From Streptomyces sennicomposti (lineage in GTDB: Bacteria; Actinomycetota; Actinomycetes; Streptomycetales; Streptomycetaceae): a stretch of DNA of 47,241 nucleotides. A model generated the notes under the pieces. The model saw nothing but the letters and a program-made list of their open reading frames with translations. It was not told the origin of the DNA and made no database searches. Location of the stretch: assembly GCF_019890635.1 (NCBI RefSeq), contig NZ_JAIOAB010000060.1, positions 1 to 47,241 of the forward strand. Reading direction: 5' to 3'. The position numbers were made by a program, and so were the translations under genes. This document shows, in pieces, positions 7,582 to 15,457 of this stretch (within the stretch, counting starts at the first letter, position 1; every line of letters starts with the position of its first letter).

Positions 7582-10500
7582 GTGACGTTGCACGCGCTCG
7601 TGGCGGGCGCCGGAACCTTCCCGGAGCGCACCCTCACCGAGGAGGAGCGGGCCGCCGGCGTCGTCGCGCTGCGCTCCCTGCCCCGGGTCGCCGACGCCGT
7701 CGCCGAGGTGGCCCGGGCGCTGGCGGCGGCCGGGGCGCAGGTCGCCCCCGTGCTGACCGACCCGACCCGCCTGGAGTGGGACACGGCCTGGCGCACCGCG
7801 CGCGAACGGGCCGGCCAGGACCCCCTGATCGTCCACTTCTGCGGCCACGGCCTCCTCGTCGAGAACGACCTCTACCTCGCCGTGGCCGGCACCGACCCGG
7901 CCCGCAGCCGCATCCGCGCCACCGCCGTCGAGGTGGAGGCGCTGCTCAAGGACGTCCGCCAGGGCGACGGCGGACCGGTGCTGTTCCTGCTGGACGTGTG
8001 CCACGCGGGCGCCGCGCTGCGCCCCCAGCTCACCGCCCGGCTGCTCGGCGTCACGGACCGCAGGACCTGGGTCGTCGCGGCCTGCGACACCCGCGCCATC
8101 ACCTACGGCGCCCGGTTCAGCACGGCCGCCGCCGGCGTCCTGGACCGGATCGCCCGGCGCGAACTGGTCGTCCCGCCGGAGTACGCCCACGTCCCGGTCG
8201 ACCTGCTGGCCCGGGAGACGGACGCCGCGCTGGCCCGCGCGGACCGCGAACGCGGCGAACCCAAACAGGACGTCGTCCGCACCCCGCACGACGAGGCCGC
8301 GCTGCCGCCCGCGCCGATCCTGCCCAACCCCTGGCACGGGGCGAGCCGCGCCGAACGCCTGTGGGCCGCCTACGACTCCGGCCTGCTGGACTTCGCCGCC
8401 GCCCTCGACCCCCGGCTCGACGCGTTCCACTTCGTCACCCGCGTGACCGGCACCGGCCACGGCGGCCCCTCCTTCTTCCGGGGCCGCGCCCGGCAACTGG
8501 CACACCTGCGGCACTGGCTCGACGACCCCGCCGGGGACGCCGGCCGGCTGCTGGTGGTGACCGGCAGCCCCGGCGCCGGGAAGTCCGCGCTGCTCGGCGC
8601 CGCCGTCTGCGCGGTCCACCCGAAGTTCGCCGCGCTGCGCACGGAGACGGCCGTGGACGGCTTCCGCCCCCGCGAGAACCCCGACTTCGTCGCCGTGCAC
8701 GCCAGCGGCCTGACCACACGGCAGGTCGTGGCCTCCCTGTACCGGCAGACGCACGGCGATCCGGCCGCCGGGCCCGCACCGACCGAGGTCACCGCGGACC
8801 GGCTGCTGGACGCCCTCGGCGCGCGCGGCCCGGTGACCGTCGCCGTGGACGCCCTGGACGAGGCCGCCGACCCCGAGGAACTGCTGCGCCAGGTGCTGCT
8901 CCCGCTGGCCGGCCGCACGCCCGAGGACCGGACGCCCGGCTGCCGGGTGCTCATCGGCGCCCGGCTGTGGCCCGACACCCTGCCCGCCCTGCACACGGCC
9001 CTGGCCGGCCGGCCGCGGGACCGCATCGACCTCGACACCGAACGCCCGGACGTCCTCGCCCGCGACCTGGCCGCCTACCTCGACCGCATGCTCGGCCCCG
9101 GCTACCCCTCCGAGGTCGCGCGGACGCTCGGCCGGCGCCTGGCGTACTCCCTGGAACACGGCGCGTTCCTGACCGCCTTCCTCTACGGCTCCCACGTCCG
9201 CGCCCTGGCCGCCGCCGACACCCCGCCGCCCGCCGAGCGCGTCCTCGCCGAGCTGCCCGCGGACCTGCCCGGCATGCTCGACCTGAACCTGCGCACCCTG
9301 CTCGCCGACGACCCCTGGACCGGCCCCGTGCTGACCGCCGTGGCCCGCGCGGCCGGCGCCGGCATGCCCCTGGCGACCATCCACGCCGTGGCGCTCGCCC
9401 TCGCCCCCGAAACGCCCCGCGGCCCGCTGGCGCCCACGCCCGAGGACACCCGGCGGGCGCTGCGCCGCGGCCGGTTCTACCTGCGCGTCACCGCCGACGG
9501 CGACCGCAGGCTCTACCGCTTCTTCCACCGCGCCCTCGCCGAGCACCTCGCACCCCGGGCCGACGCCGCCGACGTGCTGCGGGCGCTCCTGGAACAGGTC
9601 CCGGCCACCGGCGGGATACGCGACTGGACGGACGCCGACCCCTATCTGCTGCGCCACCTCGCCGACCACGCGGCCGACTCCGGCCGGGCGGACCTGGACC
9701 GGCTCGTCGCCGACCCCGGCTACCTGCTGCACGCCGACCCCGACCGCCTCACCCGGCACCTGCACCGCGCCCGCGACCCCCGCGCCCGCGCGCACGCCGA
9801 CGTGTACCGGCACAGCACCGCCCACGACCCGCGCCGCCACGACCCGGCCGTACGGCGCGACCTGCTGGACCTCGACGCGGCCGTGTGGCGCCGCCCCGAC
9901 CTCGCCGCCTGCCTCGGCGCCCCGCCCGAGGCGCTCGCCCGGCCGCGCTGGGCCGTCAGCCGGACCGCCTCCCCGGCCCGGCTGCACACCCTGGCACCGC
10001 ACGGCGGCCACGTCACACGGGTCGCGCTGGCCGCCACGGCCCCGGGCGGCGGCGGAACGGACCTCGTCGTCACCGTCGCGGACGACGGCCGGGTGCGCCG
10101 CTTCGACGCCCTGCGCGGCCACCCGCTGCCCGCCCTCCAGGGCCACGAACCGCCCGGCCCGCAGGGCCACGACCCGACCGCCCCGCCCGGCCCGCGCGTC
10201 CCCGGCCTGCCCGGCCCGCGCGTTCCCGACCCGCCCGTCCGGTCCGGCGGACCGGTCCGCGCGCTCGCCCCGGTCCGGCTGTCCGACGGCCGGACCGTCC
10301 TGGTCTCCGGCGGCGACGACGGCGGGATCAGCGTGCACGACCTGCGCACCGGCGCCCTGATCCACTCCGTCGCGGACCCCCGGGGCCGTCCGGTCGGCCT
10401 GCTCACCGCGCTCGCCCTGCCGGACGGCGCGCGCGCCGTCACCGCCGGGAAGGGCAAGGAGTTCCTCGTCTGGGACGTGGAGGAGGGACGGCTGCTCCGC

Positions 10501-12456
10501 GAGGAGGACAGTCCCGCCGTGGTCGTACGGACCCTGGCCGCGGCCGAACTGACCGGCGGGGACGCGGTGGTGCTCGCCGCCGGGGACGAGTACACGGCCA
10601 TGGTGTGGGACCTGCGCACCGGCCGCCGGCTGCACCCCCTCGGCCCGCACCGGGACTTCGTCCGCGCCGCCGCCGTCGTCCGCCGCGCCGACGGCGCCGA
10701 CCTCGCGGTGACCGGCGACCGGGACGGCGCCGTGCGCGTGTGGGACCTGGCCGACGGAGCGCCGGTGCACGCGCTGCGCCGGCACACGGACTGGGTGACC
10801 GCGGTGGCCGCCGGCCGGGTCGGCGACCGGTGCCTGGCGGTCAGCGGCGACCGCTCGGGCCGCGTGGTCGTCTGGGACCTGGACACCGGGGACCGGCTCT
10901 ACGACCTGGACGAACAGCAGGGGGTGATCACCCGGGCGGCGCTGGCCGAGGGCGCGGGCACGGGCATGGCGGTCACGGGCTGCGCCGACGGACGGGTCGC
11001 CGTGTGGGACCTGGCCTCCGGCGGGCGCACCCATGACTTCGCCGCCCACGCCGACGGCGTGCACGACGTGGCCGTGGGCCGCATCGGCGAGCGGGTGGTC
11101 GCGGTCAGCGGCGGCGCGGACGGACGCGCCGTGGTCTGGGACGTCACGTCCTCCGGCCCGGAAACGCCGGACACCGCCCACGAGGAACCGGTCACGGCGC
11201 TGGCGGTCGCCACGGCCACTGTTGGGTGTGCCGGGGGTGTGCCGGCCGACGGGGGAGTGGTGTGGGGCGCGGCGGACGACCCGGGTGTGTCGGGTCGTGG
11301 CGACGCTGTGCATGCCGGAGGTGTGTCCGGTGGCGGTGGTGCGCTCGGCGATACGTGTGCGCCGGTCCCGGAGGGCGCGGCCAGCGGCACGTGCGGGCCG
11401 GGTGCCGGCTCTGCGGCGGGCGCCGGGGACGCGGCGGACGGCGGCGGCGCGGTGTGCGTCGGGGGAGCGCCGGACGGCGGGTGTGCGGTACACGGCGGCG
11501 GCCCGCACGGCCGCGAGATACCGCGAGGCACGGGCGGGCTGCTCGTGGCCGTCGGCGGGGAGCGGACGGCCGAGGTGCGGGACCTCGCCGGCGGCCGGAT
11601 CGTGCGCCGGCTGCTGGACCCCGAACGGCCGCTGCTGGCGCGGGCCGTCGCCACGGCCGAGCTGCCGGGAACCGGCCGCGTCGCGGCCACCGGCAGCCGC
11701 GACGGCCGGCTGCGGGTGTGGGACCTGGCCGGCGGAACGCTGCTGCGGGCCTGGGACTCGGGGACGGGACGCGTCCGGACCATGGCGACCGGGCGTCTGA
11801 CCGACGGGCGCACGGTCGTCGTCGCGGGCGGCGACGAGGGCACGGCGACGGTCTGGGACCCGGCGACGGGCCGCCGCGTGGCGGCCTTCGCGGGCCACGA
11901 CGGCGCCCGCATCCTCGCCCTCGCCGTCGTACCCGGCACACCTGGCGCGGTCGTCAGCGGCGACGACGCCGGCGGCCTGCTGCTGTGGGACGCGCACACC
12001 GGGGAGGAGATCGCGGCCCTGACCCGGGCGGGCGGACGCGTCGACGCGGTCACCGCCGCCGCCCTGCCCGACGGGCGGACCGTGGCCGTGTCCGGGGAGG
12101 CCACCGGCGAGACCCGGCTGTGGGACCTCGGCGGGCGCGCGGCGGTCCGGCGGCTCGACGGCCCACGGCTCCCGGTGACCGCCCTCGCGACGGCCCGGCT
12201 GCCGGACGGCCGGGCCGTGGTCCTCGGCGGCGGCGCCGACTGCCGCGTCCTCGCCTGGGACCCGGCGGACGGTACGCGCCTGCCCGCGACGTACCACCTG
12301 CCCGCGGCCGTGTGCGCGCTCGCCGCGTGCGCCACGGGCTTCGTCGTCGCCCACGCGGCGGGCACGGCCTGCCTCACCTGGAACCCGGCCCTCGGCGGGG
12401 GCGCACCGCTCGCCGAGGGACCGCTCCCCGACGGGCCGCCGCACACCGGCAGTTGA
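7582..12456 (+). CDS. Caspase-like protease / STAND-type NTPase / WD40 repeat protein
   Basis: A 1,624-residue multidomain protein (GTG start, strong GGGGAGGGAG box). Residues 1-230 form a caspase-like (C14) domain with His89 in FCGHG and Cys140 in LLDVCHAG. A P-loop NTPase follows: Walker A GSPGAGKS at 328-335 and an acidic Walker B-like VAVDALDEA near 420. A helical region leads to a long WD40 propeller array from about residue 800 to 1600, recognisable by repeated V(W)DL blades (VWDLADG, VWDLDTG, VWDVTS, LWDLGG). Two low-complexity stretches interrupt it: a Pro/Gly linker near 855-885 and a Gly/Cys-rich insert near 1212-1315. Such proteins usually couple ligand sensing by the propeller to oligomerisation and protease activation. 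A role in processing the RiPP or in cell suicide is inference from context. Confidence 0.88.
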   Translation: MTLHALVAGAGTFPERTLTEEERAAGVVALRSLPRVADAVAEVARALAAAGAQVAPVLTDPTRLEWDTAWRTARERAGQDPLIVHFCGHGLLVENDLYLAVAGTDPARSRIRATAVEVEALLKDVRQGDGGPVLFLLDVCHAGAALRPQLTARLLGVTDRRTWVVAACDTRAITYGARFSTAAAGVLDRIARRELVVPPEYAHVPVDLLARETDAALARADRERGEPKQDVVRTPHDEAALPPAPILPNPWHGASRAERLWAAYDSGLLDFAAALDPRLDAFHFVTRVTGTGHGGPSFFRGRARQLAHLRHWLDDPAGDAGRLLVVTGSPGAGKSALLGAAVCAVHPKFAALRTETAVDGFRPRENPDFVAVHASGLTTRQVVASLYRQTHGDPAAGPAPTEVTADRLLDALGARGPVTVAVDALDEAADPEELLRQVLLPLAGRTPEDRTPGCRVLIGARLWPDTLPALHTALAGRPRDRIDLDTERPDVLARDLAAYLDRMLGPGYPSEVARTLGRRLAYSLEHGAFLTAFLYGSHVRALAAADTPPPAERVLAELPADLPGMLDLNLRTLLADDPWTGPVLTAVARAAGAGMPLATIHAVALALAPETPRGPLAPTPEDTRRALRRGRFYLRVTADGDRRLYRFFHRALAEHLAPRADAADVLRALLEQVPATGGIRDWTDADPYLLRHLADHAADSGRADLDRLVADPGYLLHADPDRLTRHLHRARDPRARAHADVYRHSTAHDPRRHDPAVRRDLLDLDAAVWRRPDLAACLGAPPEALARPRWAVSRTASPARLHTLAPHGGHVTRVALAATAPGGGGTDLVVTVADDGRVRRFDALRGHPLPALQGHEPPGPQGHDPTAPPGPRVPGLPGPRVPDPPVRSGGPVRALAPVRLSDGRTVLVSGGDDGGISVHDLRTGALIHSVADPRGRPVGLLTALALPDGARAVTAGKGKEFLVWDVEEGRLLREEDSPAVVVRTLAAAELTGGDAVVLAAGDEYTAMVWDLRTGRRLHPLGPHRDFVRAAAVVRRADGADLAVTGDRDGAVRVWDLADGAPVHALRRHTDWVTAVAAGRVGDRCLAVSGDRSGRVVVWDLDTGDRLYDLDEQQGVITRAALAEGAGTGMAVTGCADGRVAVWDLASGGRTHDFAAHADGVHDVAVGRIGERVVAVSGGADGRAVVWDVTSSGPETPDTAHEEPVTALAVATATVGCAGGVPADGGVVWGAADDPGVSGRGDAVHAGGVSGGGGALGDTCAPVPEGAASGTCGPGAGSAAGAGDAADGGGAVCVGGAPDGGCAVHGGGPHGREIPRGTGGLLVAVGGERTAEVRDLAGGRIVRRLLDPERPLLARAVATAELPGTGRVAATGSRDGRLRVWDLAGGTLLRAWDSGTGRVRTMATGRLTDGRTVVVAGGDEGTATVWDPATGRRVAAFAGHDGARILALAVVPGTPGAVVSGDDAGGLLLWDAHTGEEIAALTRAGGRVDAVTAAALPDGRTVAVSGEATGETRLWDLGGRAAVRRLDGPRLPVTALATARLPDGRAVVLGGGADCRVLAWDPADGTRLPATYHLPAAVCALAACATGFVVAHAAGTACLTWNPALGGGAPLAEGPLPDGPPHTGS

Positions 12457-12462
12457 CGACAG

Positions 12463-12498
12463 CGCGCGTCGGCGCGACCCCTGCGCGCCGACCGCGCG
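12463..12498 (+). terminator. Hairpin downstream of the caspase/WD40 gene
   Basis: A near-perfect GC stem (12463-12476 with 12484-12498, one bulged base) and a 7-nt loop begins six bases after the stop of the long caspase gene. There is no T-run, as is usual for Streptomyces terminators. Confidence 0.6.
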
Positions 12499-12741
12499 GA
12501 CCAGGCCGCGTCACGGGGCGGAACCGCCCGTGGGAGTGGCGGCGTCCGGTACCGGCCGCCAGGGCCGTACGGCCCCGATCCGTCCGCCGGGCCGGGACCG
12601 CCCGGCCCGGCTTCCCCGCCGTTCGGCCTCGATCGTGCGCTCGGCCGCCCGCGGCGGCCCGCCCGGCTGATAGACGAAGGACAGTGCCCGCGTCAGTCCG
12701 CCACCCCCGACTGCCGTACTCCCGTACTCCCGAGGAGAACC

Positions 12742-13947
12742 ATGCTTTCGCCCGAGTCCGCCGCCGTCGTCCGCGCGACCCTGCCCGCCGTGGGCGGAGC
12801 CCTCGACGAGATCACGACGCGCTTCTACGGCACGATGTTCGCCGAACAGCCCGAGCTGCTGGACGGCCTGTTCAACCGCGGCAACCAGGCCAACGGGGAA
12901 CAGCGCAGGGCCCTGGCCGGGTCCATCGCCGCGTTCGCCCAGGCGCTGCTCGCCGACCCCGACGCCCGCCCTGACGCGCTGCTGTCCCGGATCGCGCACA
13001 AGCACGCGGCCCTCGGCGTCACGGAGGACCAGTACACGATCGTCCACAAGTACCTCTTCCGCGCCATCGCCGACGTCCTCGGCGACGCGGTCACCCCCGA
13101 GGTGGCCGGCGCCTGGGACGAGGTGTACTGGCTGATGGCCGGCGCGCTCATCGCCCGCGAGGCCCGCCTCTACCAGCGCTCCGGCGTCGATCCGCGCCAC
13201 CCGTGGCGGCAGTGGACCGTCGTCGGACGCCACGAGGAGACCGACGACGTGGTGTCCTTCCTGCTGCGTCCGGCCGACGGCGGACCCGTGCCGCCCGCCC
13301 GCGCCGGACAGTACGTCAGCGTCCGCGTCCTGCTGCCCGACGGCGTCCACCAGCTGCGCCAGTACAGCCTCTCCGGCGCCCCCGGCGACGAGCTGCGCCG
13401 GATCACCGTCAAGCGGGTGACGGGCGAGGCCCAGGCGCCCGACGGCGAGGTCTCGAACCTGCTGCACCGCACCGTCGGCGTCGGCGACGAACTGACCCTG
13501 TCCGCCCCGTTCGGCGACGTGGTCCTCGACGACTCCGACGCACCGCTGCTGCTGGTCTCCGCCGGCATCGGCTGCACCCCGATGGCGGGCATGCTCGAAC
13601 ACCTCGCCGCCACCGGTTCCGGCCGCGAGGTGTGGGTCCTGCACGCCGACCGCAGCCCGGCCGACCACGCCCTGCGCGCCGACGTACGCCGCCTGGTGGA
13701 CGAACTGCCCGACGCCCGCGCCCACTTCTGGTACGAGGAGGACGCCGAGCGCGAACCCGGGGCGCACAGCGGCCTGATGGACCTGGAGGGGCTCGAACCG
13801 CCCGCCGACGCCGATGTGTACCTGTGCGGCTCGCTGCCGTTCATGCGCGCCGTCCGCGCCCAGCTCCTCGCGCTCGGCGTGCCCGCCCGCCGTGTCCGCT
13901 ACGAGGTGTTCGGCCCGGACCTGTGGCTGGCCCACGCCGAGGGCTGA
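12742..13947 (+). CDS. hmp: Flavohaemoprotein (nitric oxide dioxygenase)
   Basis: A 401-residue protein with the three Hmp parts in order: a globin domain (residues 1-140; FYGTMFAEQPELL and the proximal-helix IAHKHAALGV), a ferredoxin-reductase FAD domain with the RQYSLSGAP flavin motif near 210, and an NAD-binding domain with SAGIGCTPMAGML near 275 and the C-terminal YEVFGPD. It oxidises NO to nitrate using O2 and NAD(P)H in the cytoplasm. A GAGGAG box precedes the ATG. It is monocistronic: hairpins lie on both sides. I found no obvious NsrR-type site in the 285 bp upstream. Length is typical for the family. Confidence 0.95.
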   Translation: MLSPESAAVVRATLPAVGGALDEITTRFYGTMFAEQPELLDGLFNRGNQANGEQRRALAGSIAAFAQALLADPDARPDALLSRIAHKHAALGVTEDQYTIVHKYLFRAIADVLGDAVTPEVAGAWDEVYWLMAGALIAREARLYQRSGVDPRHPWRQWTVVGRHEETDDVVSFLLRPADGGPVPPARAGQYVSVRVLLPDGVHQLRQYSLSGAPGDELRRITVKRVTGEAQAPDGEVSNLLHRTVGVGDELTLSAPFGDVVLDDSDAPLLLVSAGIGCTPMAGMLEHLAATGSGREVWVLHADRSPADHALRADVRRLVDELPDARAHFWYEEDAEREPGAHSGLMDLEGLEPPADADVYLCGSLPFMRAVRAQLLALGVPARRVRYEVFGPDLWLAHAEG

Positions 13948-13969
13948 AGCGGCGGCGGCCGTCCACCCG

Positions 13970-14000
13970 CCGGTCCGGCGGCCCCGCCCCGCCGGACCGG
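13970..14000 (+). terminator. Perfect 12-bp hairpin after hmp
   Basis: CCGGTCCGGCGG (13970-13981) pairs perfectly with 13989-14000 across a 7-nt loop, 22 bp past the hmp stop. This is a good intrinsic terminator by Streptomyces standards. Confidence 0.7.
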
Positions 14001-14041
14001 GACCGACGGCGACGACGCCGTACTACCCTTCTTTCAGTTGG

Positions 14042-14060
14042 CCCGGGCAGGTCGCCCGGG
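14042..14060 (+). promoter_or_regulatory. Hairpin in the 5' leader of the cold-shock-domain gene
   Basis: CCCGGGC and GCCCGGG form a perfect 7-bp stem with a 5-nt loop, 20 bases before the GTG start. It lies in the likely leader and could affect translation with temperature; this is inference only. Confidence 0.4.
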
Positions 14061-14080
14061 GATGGTGCTGGGGGTGTGGT

Positions 14081-14509
14081 GTGGTCACTGGCAAGGTGGT
14101 CCGGTTCGACAGCGCGCGGGGCTACGGCTTCATCGCGCCCGATCACGGTGGGGAGGACGTCTTCCTCCATGTGAACGACATGCTGATCCCGGAGTCCTAC
14201 GTCCGCTCCGGGGTCGTGGTGGAGTTCGAGATCGAGGAGGGGGACCGCGGCCCGAAGGCGTCGTCGGTGCGGCTCGCCACGAAGGCCGACGGCAGCCCGG
14301 TGACGCCGCCGGCCACCGCCTCCGCCGCCGCGGGCGCGCGGGCCGCGGGCGACGACGGACTGTGCGACGTGCTCCGCCACGACGAGTTCGTCGCGGAGGT
14401 GACGGAGATCCTGCTGTCCTCGGCACCGACGCTGACGGGCAGTCAGATCCTGCAAGTGCGCGCCGGGCTGCTGGAGTTCGCCACGAAGCGCGGCTGGATC
14501 GAGGGCTGA
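14081..14509 (+). CDS. Cold-shock-domain protein with C-terminal extension
   Basis: 142 residues from the GTG at 14081 (GGGGGTG upstream). Residues 1-65 are a cold shock domain: GKVVRFDSARGYGFI (RNP1-like KGYGFI region) and DVFLHVNDM (RNP2-like). After an Ala/Gly linker a separate ~50-residue helical C-terminal segment (LCDVLRHDEFVAEVTEIL ... ATKRGWIEG) follows, which ordinary 67-residue Csp proteins lack. It is probably a single-stranded nucleic-acid chaperone with an added interaction module. It sits alone, bounded by terminators. The domain call is firm; the role of the extension is not known. Confidence 0.88.
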   Translation: MVTGKVVRFDSARGYGFIAPDHGGEDVFLHVNDMLIPESYVRSGVVVEFEIEEGDRGPKASSVRLATKADGSPVTPPATASAAAGARAAGDDGLCDVLRHDEFVAEVTEILLSSAPTLTGSQILQVRAGLLEFATKRGWIEG

Positions 14510-14534
14510 CGGAGGCGGAAGGCCCGATCAGCCC

Positions 14535-14572
14535 GAGCGGGGCCCGGCGCCTGGTGGCGCCGGGCCCCGCTC
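14535..14572. terminator. Perfect 17-bp terminator hairpin after the cold-shock gene
   Basis: GAGCGGGGCCCGGCGCC (14535-14551) is exactly complementary to 14556-14572 with a TGGT loop. A second inverted repeat (14593-14604 with 14624-14635, 12 bp, 19-nt loop) follows and could serve the convergent STAS gene. Confidence 0.8.
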
Positions 14573-14731
14573 CGTGCCGGCTCCGGGACCACTTCTCGTC
14601 CGGGCTTCGGGACCACTCCTCGCCCCGGACGAGAACCGGCGTACCGGCTCACCCGGCCCCGCCCGCCGGACGGACCGGGGTGGGGCCGGTGGGACCTGTG
14701 GGTGCGGCCGAGGGGACCGTTCGGACCCGTA

Positions 14732-14821
14732 CGGCCGCAACCGCCGGGCGACCGGTCACACACGCGCGGCCGGAACCGCCGGGCGGACCGGTCAGACCTG
14801 CACGGCCGCAACCGCCGGGTG
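14732..14821. repeat. Tandem copies of the 3' end of the STAS gene
   Basis: A 35-36 bp unit starting CGGCCGCAACCGCCGGG occurs at 14732, 14767 and 14803. The third copy encodes the last codons of the STAS protein (AVAAV), the second carries its stop codon, and the first lies wholly outside the gene. Confidence 0.75.
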
Positions 14822-15193
14822 CTCCTCGCGCACCGGGCGGCCGGCCGGCGCGCCGGTGAACTCCGGCAGCACCAGGAAGACGCCCGCCAGACCCGTGCGG
14901 CGCAGGATCCGCCGGAACGACGCGCTGTCGCTCACCAGACGCAGCCGCCCGCCACGCGCCGTGACCCGGTTGCGCACCCGGCACAGCAGGCCCAGCCCGG
15001 CGCAGTCGATGAACGGCACGTGACGCAGGTCGAGCACCAGGTCGGGGCGGGGGCCCGCGCTCAGCGCGTCCAGGCGACCGCCGAGGCACAGCCGGGTGGC
15101 GAAGCCGACGTCGCCGCTCAGCGTCACGACGGTCGTCCCGCCGGCCGTGCGCTCGATGTGACCGGTCAGGGGCCGGGTCTGGCTCGTGGACAT
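14792..15193 (-). CDS. STAS-domain anti-anti-sigma factor
   Basis: A 133-residue single STAS domain. Conserved features are the beta-strand TVVTLSGDVGFATRL and the DLRHVPFIDCAGLGLL motif, where the phosphorylatable Ser of RsbV/SpoIIAA is expected; here the site reads FIDCAGLGL, with Cys in place of the usual Ser. Such proteins sequester RsbW-like kinases and so free a sigma factor; loss of the Ser would make this one insensitive to phosphorylation, or a neighbouring residue is used. No good ribosome-binding site precedes the ATG at 15193, so leaderless translation is possible. It is divergent from the alcohol dehydrogenase gene. Confidence 0.85.
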   Translation of the reverse strand: MSTSQTRPLTGHIERTAGGTTVVTLSGDVGFATRLCLGGRLDALSAGPRPDLVLDLRHVPFIDCAGLGLLCRVRNRVTARGGRLRLVSDSASFRRILRRTGLAGVFLVLPEFTGAPAGRPVREEHPAVAAVQV

Positions 15194-15316
15194 ACCGCAA
15201 GGAAAGCCCGGCGGGCAGGGCGGGCGGTAGGGCCGTTCGGCCCCGGCCGGACCGTACCCCTGGGCCCGAGGTCCCGCGACCGGCGCCGTCCGGCCCGAGC
15301 GGAACCTCCGGTCAGC

Positions 15317-15350
15317 GGACAAGATGGAACCGAGGACAAGAGGGAACCGA
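15317..15350. repeat. 17-bp tandem repeat in the STAS/ADH divergent promoter region
   Basis: GGACAAGATGGAACCGA and GGACAAGAGGGAACCGA lie end to end with one mismatch, in the 264-bp gap between the divergent STAS and dehydrogenase genes. Each has a GGAACC core like the -35 element of some ECF sigma factors. It may be a regulator-binding site. Confidence 0.55.
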
Positions 15351-15457
15351 GGGACCTCCCGGCGGTACGCCCCCTCGGGCCGGCCCGGCCGGCCGCGTGC
15401 CGCCCGGCCCCCGGCATCCGCCCGAGAAGAGCCCGAGAAGAGAGGGTGAGGACCGGC

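Noticed and set aside
6543..11036. Very long plus-strand frame overlapping the hydrolase and caspase genes
   Set aside because: Its translation is Arg/Pro/Gly-rich, the typical out-of-frame product of GC-rich coding DNA.
7087..12444. 1,785-codon minus-strand frame opposite the caspase gene
   Set aside because: Antisense of a gene with clear His-Cys caspase and WD40 motifs; the translation has no recognisable domain.
12457..12741. Possible NsrR-type site ahead of hmp
   Set aside because: I looked for the AT-rich inverted repeat expected for NsrR and found none in this GC-rich gap.
14573..14640. CRISPR-like or attachment-site repeat
   Set aside because: The repeats are two imperfect copies and one inverted pair beside a terminator; there are no spacers, cas genes or integrase.
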